Source of the DNA: Myroides sp. WP-1
Lineage (GTDB): Bacteria > Bacteroidota > Bacteroidia > Flavobacteriales > Flavobacteriaceae
Length of the DNA stretch: 64,000 nucleotides
Assembly (NCBI RefSeq): GCF_014145635.1
Contig: NZ_JACHTC010000008.1
Span: 62,001-126,000, forward strand
Reading direction: 5' to 3'
Shown here: positions 33,504 through 42,956 of the stretch, one piece after another
Layout: each line of letters opens with the position of its first letter
Position numbering within the stretch: position 1 is the stretch's first letter
Translations under genes and position numbers: made by a program
The notes under the pieces: generated by a model
The model's input: only the letters and a program-made list of their open reading frames with translations
Database searches by the model: none
What the model was told of the DNA's origin: nothing

Positions 33504-34271
33504 TTAATTCACCTTCTTCATCACATCTTTCAGCATGTGGCGAATTTCCTGAAACATCGCTTTGGTATCTGCTTCCCCCAGATCTTCTGGTTTAAATTCT
33601 TCTGTGGCAATACTACAAGCATATTCCCAAATTTCTAGGATATCGTATGCTTTAATGCGATAAGGCTCATAAAACGTATTATCAGAATGCAACTCATACG
33701 TTTCTTTATCAATGCGATATACTCTCTTATATACTACACCTTCATTGGCTGTCATAATAATATAAGTACGTCCATTGCGGATGTAATCGAGCTGCTCAAT
33801 ATAACTACCAATAATAAACGATCCTTCTTGGTGTGGAGGCATAGAATCTCCTTCAATGGGAAAAGCTCTATACTTTCCTTCTCTCAAGAAAGGTAGGGAA
33901 ATTTGATCTAGATTTTGAATAAATTCGGGATCTGCATATCCCGATAAGTACCCTGCTCTTGCTTTATGCGGAATTATTTCAATAAAATTATTGCCATTAG
34001 GATCAACCATAATGGGCAATAAAATACGGTTATCTTCCAATTTTAATAAATCTTGCATAGGCACCTTTCTCAAATCAACAGAGATCAGTAAATCCACACT
34101 CACGTGAAAATAACGTGAGATTTTCAACAAAACTTCCAAAGGAGGTTCCGAAGCCCCTTCTTCATATTTTGAATAACGGGCACGTGTAATGAGTAGCGAA
34201 TCGGCTACTTTTTGCTGCGACAATTCTTTCTGTGCTCGCAAATACCTGATGTTATCGGATAAGTATGACAT
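33504..34271 (-). CDS. XRE-type regulator with S24 (LexA/CI-like) peptidase domain
   Basis: A 255-residue repressor. The N-terminal helix-turn-helix (LRAQKELSQQKVADSLLITRARYSKYEEG) is XRE type. The C-terminal S24 domain has a likely Ala-Gly cleavage site (HKARAGYLSGY near 103-108), the serine nucleophile in PIEGDSMPPHQ near residue 140, and the lysine in VVYKRVYR near 185. Such regulators self-cleave on RecA filament after DNA damage. It is divergent from dinB-dnaE, which it most likely represses along with itself. This is the Bacteroidota counterpart of LexA-controlled mutagenesis. Confidence 0.88.
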   Translation of the reverse strand: MSYLSDNIRYLRAQKELSQQKVADSLLITRARYSKYEEGASEPPLEVLLKISRYFHVSVDLLISVDLRKVPMQDLLKLEDNRILLPIMVDPNGNNFIEIIPHKARAGYLSGYADPEFIQNLDQISLPFLREGKYRAFPIEGDSMPPHQEGSFIIGSYIEQLDYIRNGRTYIIMTANEGVVYKRVYRIDKETYELHSDNTFYEPYRIKAYDILEIWEYACSIATEEFKPEDLGEADTKAMFQEIRHMLKDVMKKVN

Positions 34272-34340
34272 TTGCTATTATTTATAGCATCAAATATAAC
34301 AATAATTGCTAACATACGTAGTAAGTTTGTTTAAAATAAT
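34272..34340. promoter_or_regulatory. Shared divergent control region of the S24 regulator and dinB-dnaE
   Basis: Minus-strand -7 box TATATTTG (34298-34291) faces the regulator; plus-strand -7 box TAAGTTTG (34322-34329) faces dinB. Between and beside them are the inverted repeat gctat-tattt-atagc (34274-34288) and two copies of TTGCTA (near 34272 and 34306), candidates for the operator. Operator identity is inferred. Confidence 0.5.
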
Positions 34341-34355
34341 TTGATAGTTAGATTG

Positions 34356-35513
34356 ATGGAACGCGCAATTGTACATTTAGATTTGGACAGTTTTTTTGTC
34401 TCTTGTGAGCGATTAACTAATCGTCAACTCACTGGTATTCCTCTTATTATAGGGGGAGGTGATCGCGGTGTAGTTTCAAGCTGTTCCTATGAAGCACGTG
34501 CCTTTGGCGTTCGATCAGCGATGCCGATTCGCATGGCGATGCGTTTGTGTCCGCAAGCTAAAGTTATCAAAGGCGATATGGAGCTTTACAGTAAAATGTC
34601 GGCAGAAGTAACGGAAATTATCGCCGAAAAAGCACCCGTAATGGAAAAGGCCAGCATTGATGAGTTCTACCTCGATTTAACGGGAATGGATCGTTTTTTT
34701 AGCGCTAATCAATGGACTTCAGAATTGGCAGCAACAATTCAAAAAGAAACACACCTCCCCTTGAGTTATGCCCTGTCAATTAATAAAACTGTTTCTAAAA
34801 TGGGAACAAACGAAGCTAAACCAGCTGGCGCTTTGGTTATTTCCGAAAAAGAGGTACAACCCTTTCTCAATCCGTTGTCTATTCGCAAAATTCCCATGCT
34901 TGGACAAGCAACGTATGATTCACTTGCTCGATTGGGAATACGAACCATCGAAACACTAGCCACGATGCCTTCAGAAATTCTGTTTCAACTATTGGGTAAA
35001 AACGGTTTAGATCTTTGGAGAAAAGCCAATGGAATAGACTTTTCTCCTGTTGAACCCTATCGCGAACGCAAGTCAATTTCGGTAGAACACACCTTTGCTC
35101 AGGATACCATCGATTTAACATTATTAAAAACAACATTGTTAGGAATGGTTGAACGGTTGGCCTTTCAATTAAGATCCGAAGGTTGGCTTACTTCCATTGT
35201 ATCTGTTAAGATTCGTTATACCAATTTCGATACAGAAACCAAGCAATGCAAAATTGCCTATACCTCAGCCGATCACGTACTCAATGCTTATGTATTAGAC
35301 TTGTTTGAAAAACACTATCAAAGACGCATGAGACTGCGCTTAATCGGCATCAATTTAAGCGGTTTAGTCAGGGGAAACTACCAAATTAATTTATTTGAAG
35401 ATTCTCAAGAAATCATGGCGTTGTATGAAGCAATGGATCAAATTAAAAAACAATATGGCATACATGCGGTTCACCGTTGTTCTAGTGCCATACTCAAATC
35501 TAAAAAGAAATAA
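34356..35513 (+). CDS. dinB: DNA polymerase IV (Y family)
   Basis: A 385-residue translesion polymerase. ATG at 34356 is used (MERAIVHLDLDSFFVSCERL); the frame could begin at a TTG 15 nt earlier. The catalytic acids are in HLDLDSFF and in KASIDEFYLD near residue 100. SSCSYEARAFGVRSAMP is the fingers motif, and a little-finger domain follows. It is 2 nt ahead of dnaE, so the two are one operon under the divergent S24 regulator. It is expected to bypass damaged bases at the cost of fidelity. Confidence 0.95.
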   Translation: MERAIVHLDLDSFFVSCERLTNRQLTGIPLIIGGGDRGVVSSCSYEARAFGVRSAMPIRMAMRLCPQAKVIKGDMELYSKMSAEVTEIIAEKAPVMEKASIDEFYLDLTGMDRFFSANQWTSELAATIQKETHLPLSYALSINKTVSKMGTNEAKPAGALVISEKEVQPFLNPLSIRKIPMLGQATYDSLARLGIRTIETLATMPSEILFQLLGKNGLDLWRKANGIDFSPVEPYRERKSISVEHTFAQDTIDLTLLKTTLLGMVERLAFQLRSEGWLTSIVSVKIRYTNFDTETKQCKIAYTSADHVLNAYVLDLFEKHYQRRMRLRLIGINLSGLVRGNYQINLFEDSQEIMALYEAMDQIKKQYGIHAVHRCSSAILKSKKK

Positions 35514-35515
35514 AG

Positions 35516-38458
35516 ATGTTGTTAAATTGTCATTCTTACTATAGTCTGCGCTTTGGCACGATTCCACTAGCGCAATTGGTCACTGCAGCTCAACAGTTGC
35601 AAATAAAAACCTTAGCCCTAACGGACGTCCATACATTTTATGGTATGTACGACTTTATTCAACTTTGTCAAAAAGCCAATATCAAACCACTCATTGGTGC
35701 TGAATTTCGCTTCAATCACCAGCTGCAATACATCGGCCTTGCTAAAAACAACCAAGGGTTTCAAGAGATGAATCAGTATATCACCTTACACAACAAAACC
35801 AAACAACCATTTCCTCAAAAAGCACCTGCTTTTGCGGATACATTTGTTATATATCCGTTAGAAAATTGTCCTTCTACCCTTGCAGAGCACGAATATATTG
35901 GTGTTAAACTAAACCAACGCAACTTGTTGTATCAAGATCAATGGAAAAAACAACTACCCAAAATGGTTATTTTACATCCTGTAACAATTCAATGTGCGGA
36001 AGAATATGAATTACACCGCATTCTACAAGCCATTGATCAAAATACACTATTGAGTAAATTAGACCCGAAAACTTGTGCATCGCCTGATGAAATCCTCATG
36101 AGTGAAGAAGATCTTTATCAGCATTTCGAATCCTTTCCTCTTTTGTTGGCCAATACACAAAAGATTGTAGAGGAAGCTAACTTTTCCTTTGCTACAAAAA
36201 AAAGTCGAAATAAACTGTGTTATACAGACACAAAGGCTAATGACATGCAATTACTCACTGCTCTTGCTAAAGAAGGTGTAGAACGTCTCTATGGAGTTAA
36301 TCACCAACAAGCAACCAAACGACTACAAAAAGAACTCGATGTGATTGAAAGGCTGTCTTTTGCTAGCTATTTTCTCATCATTTGGGATATTATTACCTAT
36401 AGTACTCGACAGGGATTTATGCACATCGGTCGAGGAAGTGGAGCAAACAGTTTGATTGGCTATTGTATTGGTATTACCAATGTTTGCCCTTTAGAACTCG
36501 ACTTATACTTTGAACGTTTTCTCAATGTCAATCGCAAATCTCCTCCTGACTTTGATATCGATTGGTCTTGGACAGATCGCGATGCCATTATCGATTATAT
36601 TTTCGAAACCTATGGGGAAGAATACGTTGCCTTTTGCGGAGCTATGTCGACTTTCAAATCTCGCTCTATTGTAAGAGAAATAGGTAAAGTATATGGATTA
36701 CCTAAAGAAGAACTTGACCAACTCAATCGCCGTTATTCACCTGAACAAAACGATGGTAATTCAATTGTACAACTCATTCATCACTACGGTCAAATGCTAG
36801 AAGGTTTTCCCAATCAACGAACGATGCACGCCTGTGGGATTATTATTTCAGAAGAGCCTTTATCACATTGTACTGCCTTAGACTACCCGCCTAAAGGTTA
36901 TGCTGTAGCGCAATTTGATATGCACATTGCTGAAGACATGGGGTTTGAAAAATTTGACATACTCAGTCAACGTGGGATTGGCCATATCAATGAAACAGTC
37001 GAATTAATTCGAGAGAATCAACAGGTAGATATCGATATTCGAGATGTCTCTCTGTCGAAAAACGAAATAAAATCCAATGTGTATTTACAATCGGGAAACA
37101 CCATTGGTTGCTTCTATATTGAAAGTCCCGCCATGCGAGGTTTATTGAGAAAATTAAAGTGTAATAATTACAAAACATTAGTAGCTGCCTCTTCTATTAT
37201 TAGACCTGGAGTTGCACAAAGTGGTATGATGCAAGAATATATTTTTAGACACAACAACCCCAATCAATTCGACTATTTTCACGATGTATTTAAAGATCAA
37301 TTAGGGGAAACTTATGGTATTATGGTTTATCAAGAAGACGTGATTAAAATTGCGCTTCACTATGGGGGATTACCTGCAGAAGACGGTGACATCCTCCGTC
37401 GTGCGATGAGCGGTAAAAGTCGTTCGAAGGAAGGTTTACAAGCGGTTCGTCAACGTTTTCTTTCGCTATGCGAGGAAAAAGGACATCCTCAAGCACTCAG
37501 TGAAGAAATTTACCGTCAAATTGAATCATTTGCAGGTTATTCCTTCTGCAAGGCACATTCTGCATCTTATGCAATTGAGAGTTACCAAAGTTTATACCTC
37601 AAAGCCCATTATCCCTTGGAATTTATTGTTGCTGTGATCAATAATCAAGGAGGGTTTTACCGTACAGAAGTTTATGTACACGAAGCAAAAATGTCGGGAG
37701 CTCGTGTATTTCCGCCGTGTATCAACCGAAGTATGCAAGGAGCTACTCTGAGAAAGCGAGATATTTTCTTGGGTTTTCAACTGGTTAAAAATCTAAATAC
37801 GGCCTTGATTGATGCGTTCTTGAAAGAACGTCAAAAAAACGGTAATTTCACCTCACTTGAAAACTTTATTCAACGGGTAAATATTAATCTCGAAGCGCTA
37901 GAAACGCTAATTTTTATTGGGGCTTTTCAATTTACAGGGCTACAAAAGAATGAATTGCTCATTCAAGCTAAATTACTGTATAACAAAAACAAATCTAAAT
38001 CGACTTGGCAATTAATACAAGAACCTATTAAAGCATTTAATTTTCCAACATTAAAACGAACAATGGAAGAAGATGCCTTTGATGAATTGGAATACTTGGG
38101 TTTTCCAGTATCCACAACCCCCTTTAACCTCTTACAGACGAAATTTAGAGGAGAAATCACAACCAAAGACTTCCTCTTCCACAAAGATCAAAATACGCGT
38201 TTAGTAGGCTATTTAGTGGCTTTAAAACCGATTCAAATCAAAAGTGGCCTCATGTACTTCGGGACATGGATCGACTCTAATGGGGATTACTTCGACAGTG
38301 TACATTTTCCCCATAGCTTACAACAATACCCATTTCAAGGTAGTGGTTGTTACCTACTGTTAGGAACAATCCAAATCGATTATGAGGTACCGACACTTCA
38401 TATTCTAAAAATGGCTAAACTGCCGTTTATACAAGATCCGAGGTACGCGAATGTGTGA
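35516..38458 (+). CDS. DNA polymerase III alpha subunit, DnaE2/ImuC-like
   Basis: A 980-residue C-family polymerase. The N-terminal PHP domain opens LLNCHSYYSLRFGTI, where the usual metal-binding HxH is reduced, suggesting a non-functional PHP site. The catalytic PPDFDIDWSW motif near residue 340 and GRGSGANSLIGYCIGI are intact, as is FAGYSFCKAHSASYA near 670. It is shorter than replicative DnaE (about 1150 or more), and with dinB and the S24 regulator it forms an inducible mutagenesis cassette. No ImuB-like gene is present; DinB may fill that role. Confidence 0.9.
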   Translation: MLLNCHSYYSLRFGTIPLAQLVTAAQQLQIKTLALTDVHTFYGMYDFIQLCQKANIKPLIGAEFRFNHQLQYIGLAKNNQGFQEMNQYITLHNKTKQPFPQKAPAFADTFVIYPLENCPSTLAEHEYIGVKLNQRNLLYQDQWKKQLPKMVILHPVTIQCAEEYELHRILQAIDQNTLLSKLDPKTCASPDEILMSEEDLYQHFESFPLLLANTQKIVEEANFSFATKKSRNKLCYTDTKANDMQLLTALAKEGVERLYGVNHQQATKRLQKELDVIERLSFASYFLIIWDIITYSTRQGFMHIGRGSGANSLIGYCIGITNVCPLELDLYFERFLNVNRKSPPDFDIDWSWTDRDAIIDYIFETYGEEYVAFCGAMSTFKSRSIVREIGKVYGLPKEELDQLNRRYSPEQNDGNSIVQLIHHYGQMLEGFPNQRTMHACGIIISEEPLSHCTALDYPPKGYAVAQFDMHIAEDMGFEKFDILSQRGIGHINETVELIRENQQVDIDIRDVSLSKNEIKSNVYLQSGNTIGCFYIESPAMRGLLRKLKCNNYKTLVAASSIIRPGVAQSGMMQEYIFRHNNPNQFDYFHDVFKDQLGETYGIMVYQEDVIKIALHYGGLPAEDGDILRRAMSGKSRSKEGLQAVRQRFLSLCEEKGHPQALSEEIYRQIESFAGYSFCKAHSASYAIESYQSLYLKAHYPLEFIVAVINNQGGFYRTEVYVHEAKMSGARVFPPCINRSMQGATLRKRDIFLGFQLVKNLNTALIDAFLKERQKNGNFTSLENFIQRVNINLEALETLIFIGAFQFTGLQKNELLIQAKLLYNKNKSKSTWQLIQEPIKAFNFPTLKRTMEEDAFDELEYLGFPVSTTPFNLLQTKFRGEITTKDFLFHKDQNTRLVGYLVALKPIQIKSGLMYFGTWIDSNGDYFDSVHFPHSLQQYPFQGSGCYLLLGTIQIDYEVPTLHILKMAKLPFIQDPRYANV

Positions 38459-38539
38459 TGTTGTTCATTGTTTGGTGTTGGTTGTTTGGTGTTGGTTGAT
38501 TTTATTTAATCAGAAAAACCTCAACACCTCACCATCTCA

Positions 38540-39205
38540 ACACCTCACCATCTCAACACCTCACCTATTTTATATTGGTTTTAGTGTTCGATGAATATAT
38601 CTCACCTAGTTTATATTTGTTTTGGTGTTCGATGAATATATCTCACCTAGTTTATATTTGTTTTGGTGTTCGATGAATCTACACTGCGTTCCGATTTTCA
38701 CTTCGTTTCGATTTTCACTTCGTTTCGATTTTCACTTCGTTCCGATTTCAACACCTCAACATCTATCTCACCTAGTTTATATTGGTTTTAGTGTTCGATG
38801 AATCTACACTGCGTTTCGATTTCAACACCTCAACATCTCAACATCTCAACATCTATCTCACCTATTTTATATTGGTTTTTGTGTTCGATGAATATATCTC
38901 ACCTAGTTTATATTGGTTTTGGTGTTCGATGAATATATCTCACCTAGTTTATATTTGTTTTGGTGTTCGATGAATCTACACTGCGTTCCGATTTTCACTT
39001 CGTTTCGATTTTCACTGCGTTCCGATTTCATCACCTCACCATCTATCTCACCTAGTTTATATTGGTTTTAGTGTTCGATGAATCTACACTGCGTTCCGAT
39101 TTCAACACCTCAACACCTCACCACCTCAACATCTATCTCACCTAGTTTATATTTGTTTTGGTGTTCGATGAATCTACACTTCGTTCCGATTTCAACACCT
39201 CAAAA
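38540..39205. repeat. Long field of the dispersed intergenic repeat
   Basis: A core unit of about 41 nt (cacctagtttatatttg, ttttggtgttcgatgaat, then atatct or ctacactgcg) occurs about nine times. It is separated by runs of cgattttcacttcgttt-type 17-mers and caacacctcaac/atct 9-mers. No protein is supported: the frame at 38782 is a translation of the repeat. The same family appears at 40.9-41.1 kb and, inverted, at 53.9-54.3 kb. Confidence 0.9.
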
Positions 39206-39328
39206 AAAGTGACCCATGTTCAGTGATTCGTTCTTTCTACACCAAGGATGTACTTGCTTTATTAGAAAGAGGCTACAAAAAAAGCAAAAAAAAAATCCCC
39301 TATAAAGGAGATCACATAAGAAAAAAAT

Positions 39329-39422
39329 GGCAAGCTACCTACATCGCACCGCTACAACCACATACCTTTGCTGCGTTCCCACCCTGGAGGATTCTGCAGG
39401 AGCTGGTCGTGTAGGACTTGCC
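39329..39422 (-). ncRNA. ffs: Signal recognition particle RNA (small bacterial type)
   Basis: On the minus strand the RNA starts GGCAAGTCCTACA and ends TGTAGGTAGCTTGCC, forming a long closing stem. The apical part has CCAGGGTGGGAACGCAGCAAAG, which is the SRP domain IV motif (GGAA..GCAGC). A T run follows directly at 39328-39321. The promoter boxes upstream put the transcription start at the first G. It binds Ffh for co-translational targeting of membrane proteins. A 63-residue frame on the opposite strand is not a gene. Confidence 0.88.
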
Positions 39423-39426
39423 GTTG

Positions 39427-39456
39427 CAAATATACAACCATTTTATATTTTTCCAA
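39427..39456 (-). promoter_or_regulatory. Promoter of the SRP RNA
   Basis: On the minus strand TTG (39456-39454) and TATATTTG (39434-39427) are 19 nt apart, matching the Bacteroidota consensus. The -7 box ends 5 nt before the RNA. Confidence 0.75.
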
Positions 39457-39511
39457 GTGTTTACAACTATTATAATAACTTTTGTATATTGTAATAAAAT
39501 TAAACTTACCG

Positions 39512-40588
39512 ATGAAAAGACATAACATGCTTATACCCTTAGCCTTATCACTTGCATTTTTTAGCTGTTCTGAGAAAAATAATTTAGAAAAAAATGTAAT
39601 TTCTTTAAATACATCCGAATTAAAGCAGGTTTACAACGATAAAGAGGCTATAAAATTAAGCTTAAACTTGGCTGAAAACGCCGAATTAGACTCTGTTGTT
39701 TACCACTTAAATGATATTCGCTTAGGAGCTGTAAAAGGAAATGAAACACTCAATGCTCCATTGAAAGGACAAAAATTTGGACAATATACCCTCACAGGAA
39801 CCGCCTATGCAAACAAAGAAAGCATGGACGTTTCTTCTCGTATTGTTATTCTGTCTTCTGTTGCTCCTCAACTGATCAACTACTCTATCGTCAATACCAT
39901 CCCTCATGACATCAAAGCGTATACACAAGGATTGGAATTTCACAATGGAATTCTCTTCGAAAGTACAGGAAATGGAGAAGGCATAGGAACAGGTACTAAA
40001 GGAGTATCAAGCGTTCGTCAAATCAATCCAAAAACGGGTGAAGTTATCAAAATCAAAGAGCTTCCTATGGAAATTTTTGGTGAAGGTTGTACTATTTTAA
40101 ACAACAAGCTATATCAATTGACTTACAAAAACAACGAGGCTTATGTATACAATCCTGAAACGTTTGAAAAAATCGCTACTATTCCCTACTTCAAAAAAAC
40201 GGAAGGTTGGGGCTTATGTAACGATGGTCAATACTTGTATATGACGGATGGCTCTGAGAAAATATACAAACTCAATCCCGATACTTTTGAGAAAGTAGAT
40301 GAAATTACTGTTGCTGCACAACGTGAAATCTTGGTAAATATCAATGAATTAGAATGGGTTAATGGCAAGATATATGCTAATTTCTACGGTAAAAGTGGGG
40401 TGGCTATTATCGATCCTACAACTGGATCGGTAGAGGGGATTATAGATCTTTCTCAACTGTATGATTTAGTCGAACGCCACCCAGACTTAGACGTCTTAAA
40501 TGGTATCGCTTATAACGCAAAAACCAATACATTTTTTGTTACAGGAAAAAACTGGAATAAAATGTTTGAAATTAAAATTATTGAATAG
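39512..40588 (+). CDS. Glutaminyl-peptide cyclotransferase, lipoprotein
   Basis: A 358-residue bacterial-type glutaminyl cyclase, which turns N-terminal Gln into pyroglutamate. ATG at 39512 gives a lipoprotein signal (LALSLAFFSC). After a 110-residue N-terminal extension, the beta-propeller shows IPHDIKAYTQGLEFHNGILFESTGNG, FGEGCTILNNKLYQLTYK, EGWGLCNDGQYLYMTDGS and NELEWVNGKIYANFY, the regular family blocks. In Bacteroidota such enzymes modify T9SS and SusC-type proteins whose signal cleavage leaves N-terminal Gln. Located in the periplasm. Confidence 0.92.
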   Translation: MKRHNMLIPLALSLAFFSCSEKNNLEKNVISLNTSELKQVYNDKEAIKLSLNLAENAELDSVVYHLNDIRLGAVKGNETLNAPLKGQKFGQYTLTGTAYANKESMDVSSRIVILSSVAPQLINYSIVNTIPHDIKAYTQGLEFHNGILFESTGNGEGIGTGTKGVSSVRQINPKTGEVIKIKELPMEIFGEGCTILNNKLYQLTYKNNEAYVYNPETFEKIATIPYFKKTEGWGLCNDGQYLYMTDGSEKIYKLNPDTFEKVDEITVAAQREILVNINELEWVNGKIYANFYGKSGVAIIDPTTGSVEGIIDLSQLYDLVERHPDLDVLNGIAYNAKTNTFFVTGKNWNKMFEIKIIE

Positions 40589-40716
40589 GGAAAGAAGAGA
40601 AAAGAAAGAAGATAAGGGAAAATTTTCTTCAAATAAAGATACTTCATTCTTTACAACGAAGAATACTCCCTTTGTTACATATTTTTGAATTACGTTAGTT
40701 AATCTAACAATATTTC

Positions 40717-40765
40717 CAGCTAGGATAAAGAATACTTCTTCTTTATCCTAGCTGTTTTTTTTTGT
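40717..40765 (+). terminator. Strong terminator
   Basis: Sixteen-base stem cagctaggataaagaa with ttctttatcctagctg (40717-40732, 40739-40754), 6-nt loop and a run of T. Confidence 0.92.
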
Positions 40766-40859
40766 TCATTTCTGACCTTTTTGAAAACACAAGAAAAATA
40801 AATTAATTCAATAGAGGTATATAGGGAGACTCTTGAATATTAAAAACAAACAAGAGAAT

Positions 40860-41145
40860 TTCCTCATCACCTCATCACCTCACCAAACAACAAACAACAA
40901 TCACCAAACACCACCTCACCATCTATCTCACCTAGTTTATATTTGTTTTGGTGTTCGATGAATCTACACTGCGTTTCGATTTTCACTGCGTTTCGATTTC
41001 CTCTTTCCTCTTTCCTCTTTCCTCTTTCCTCTTTCCTCTTTCCTCTTTCCTCTTTCCTCTTTCCTCTTTCCTCTTTATCTCACCTAGTTTATATTTGTTT
41101 TGGTGTTCGATGAATCTACACTGCGTTTCGATTTCCTCTTTCCTC
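40860..41145. repeat. Dispersed repeat field with (CCTCTTT)n microsatellite
   Basis: Two copies of the cacctagtttatatttg unit (40927 and 41080) with the tgttcgatgaatctacactg tail flank a heptanucleotide repeat, about 11 copies of CCTCTTT at 40999-41077. Runs of accaaacaacaaacaac precede. No coding function. Confidence 0.9.
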
Positions 41146-41146
41146 A

Positions 41147-41821
41147 TTACTCATACAAACTCACTCCATTGACATCTGTTGTCAGGACTTCTGACATATA
41201 ATCAAAGAAGGGTTTCATTGCTTCGAAAGTTTGAAGAACTTGTGTGATAAATTCTGGTTTTAGTATTTCTTCATCAGTAAAAGAACGCATCACTAAGAAT
41301 TGTTTTTTACGCAATAAATCAATAGCGGGATGTTCTTTGTCAAATCCCTTAGGAGCTGTTTTGAGCTCTTCTCCCATTAATCCTCCAAAGGTTTGTACAA
41401 ATAGAGGATCACTTATAATTTTGCGCAATTCGGAATCATCCAAGGCAATTTCTTTGCGAATGCGCAATAAATCATCTTTATTAGGCTCCCAAAATCCTCC
41501 TCCTACAAAACTCTTTCCAGGTTCTATATTGAGGTAATAACCTCCGCGTAACAAGGGCTTCTTTCTTCCAATATGCAAGCCAAAATAAGTTTTATAAGGG
41601 GTTTTATCTTTTGAAAAACGCACGTCACGGTATAAACGGTGTACGTGAAAGAGTTCTACCTCATCCACAACAGCCATTTGATCAAATACCGATTTAAAAA
41701 ACGCTTTTACTTCTGTAAAAACAGCATCAATTTGCGGTTTATTCTCCGTAAACCAAGGTTTATTGTTGTTCTTGGCTATTGTTTCTAAAAGCGTTAAGTG
41801 TTCTTTTTTTAAGTGATTCAT
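41147..41821 (-). CDS. DUF2461 family protein
   Basis: A 224-residue cytoplasmic protein of the DUF2461 (TIGR02453) family. The diagnostic blocks are NNKPWFTENK near the start, HVHRLYRDVRFSKDKTPYKTYFG near residue 60, GGYYLNIEPGKSFVGGGFW near 95, and LKTAPKGFDKEHPAIDLLR near 160. Biochemical activity is unknown. Its stop lies 2 nt from the repeat field. Confidence 0.88.
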   Translation of the reverse strand: MNHLKKEHLTLLETIAKNNNKPWFTENKPQIDAVFTEVKAFFKSVFDQMAVVDEVELFHVHRLYRDVRFSKDKTPYKTYFGLHIGRKKPLLRGGYYLNIEPGKSFVGGGFWEPNKDDLLRIRKEIALDDSELRKIISDPLFVQTFGGLMGEELKTAPKGFDKEHPAIDLLRKKQFLVMRSFTDEEILKPEFITQVLQTFEAMKPFFDYMSEVLTTDVNGVSLYE

Positions 41822-41851
41822 AGGTGTTCTATCTGCGGTTGTATGACAAAT

Positions 41852-42832
41852 TTACTTTAAAATATCGGTATATTTTACAATATAGGCTTGACGTTGTTCA
41901 TCCGAAATTTTCAATCCTTCTTTGATATAGTGATCCATCGAACCATACTTAGTTTCAATTGCAGCAAACATCGCATCGAGATAATTAGGCTTAATCCAAG
42001 AAAAATTCTCAATTACTTCATAATCAATTTTCGGAAACAAAAACTTGCCAAACTTAGCTAATTTCATTCTGCTAGAAACGTCCTCTACCCTTCCATTATT
42101 TGACAGCAAATATTCTTCCATGATCGTTTGACGATCCACGTTCAAAATACTCAACATAATAGCGCCAATCATACCTGTGCGATCCTTTCCTGCTGAACAG
42201 TGAAACAGCGTTGCTTGATCGTAATCTAGCATACGCACCACGATATCGCGTATTTTATCTGGATTATCCAACACGTAAATTCCGTAAAATTCTTCCACTG
42301 CTTTATTGGATTCTTCTACAGTTACTCTACCTTTTAGCACTTCCTTTTTTGCTTTACTAAACATATCTTCTGAATCTTCAAATGCCTGTATATTATAATA
42401 CTGAACAGTAGCAGGTAAGCGATCTGGGTGTTTTTTTATTTCTCGATCTGTTCTCAAATCAATAACTTGTGTGATATCATACGCTTCTAAGGTTTTGAAA
42501 TCCTTTTTCTTTAGTTTGCCTAAATGACCACTACGATAAAAATGTCCCGTTTTAATCACACGTTGATCTTGGGTAATAATCCCTCCTAATTCACGCACAT
42601 TCGCTACATTTTTAATCGCTACACCAGCATTAGCTTCTTGGTATACTTGTCTTTGCTTTTCTTTCGGCGTATACTTACTATCTTCCCCACTTGCATAGCG
42701 TTGGGCTAATGCTTGATAATTTTCAGTTGTATCTAACTTTGAAAATACAATGGGTTGATAGGCACTTTTATAAGAACAACTTCCTAAGAATAATATTCCA
42801 CCAGCAACAAACAGCAATCTATACTTTTTCAT
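41852..42832 (-). CDS. Tyrosine phosphatase-like lipoprotein (Y_phosphatase3)
   Basis: A 326-residue lipoprotein. ATG at 42832 yields the signal MKKYRLLFVAGGILFLGSC. The domain has NVRELGGI, GHFYRSGHLGKL, VIDLRTDREIKKHPDRLP and the CX5R loop FHCSAGKDRTGM, all typical of the PF13350 group of tyrosine or phosphoinositide phosphatases. It is directed to the periplasm or outer membrane by the lipid anchor. Physiological substrate unknown. About 120 nt separate it from the upstream hydrolase gene. Confidence 0.88.
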   Translation of the reverse strand: MKKYRLLFVAGGILFLGSCSYKSAYQPIVFSKLDTTENYQALAQRYASGEDSKYTPKEKQRQVYQEANAGVAIKNVANVRELGGIITQDQRVIKTGHFYRSGHLGKLKKKDFKTLEAYDITQVIDLRTDREIKKHPDRLPATVQYYNIQAFEDSEDMFSKAKKEVLKGRVTVEESNKAVEEFYGIYVLDNPDKIRDIVVRMLDYDQATLFHCSAGKDRTGMIGAIMLSILNVDRQTIMEEYLLSNNGRVEDVSSRMKLAKFGKFLFPKIDYEVIENFSWIKPNYLDAMFAAIETKYGSMDHYIKEGLKISDEQRQAYIVKYTDILK

Positions 42833-42956
42833 AACGTACTTTATATTAACCTTTCTCAAAGTTAAGCAATTCTAATCTATTTTTATTTTCAACTCGTTTC
42901 TACAAAAAAAGCAATGCTTTGCAGCATTGCTTTCTATATTATTAGTTAAGACCCCA

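Noticed and set aside
39223..39414. 63-codon plus-strand frame
   Set aside because: It is antisense to the SRP RNA, and its lysine-rich start and proline-rich end come from RNA stems and the T run.
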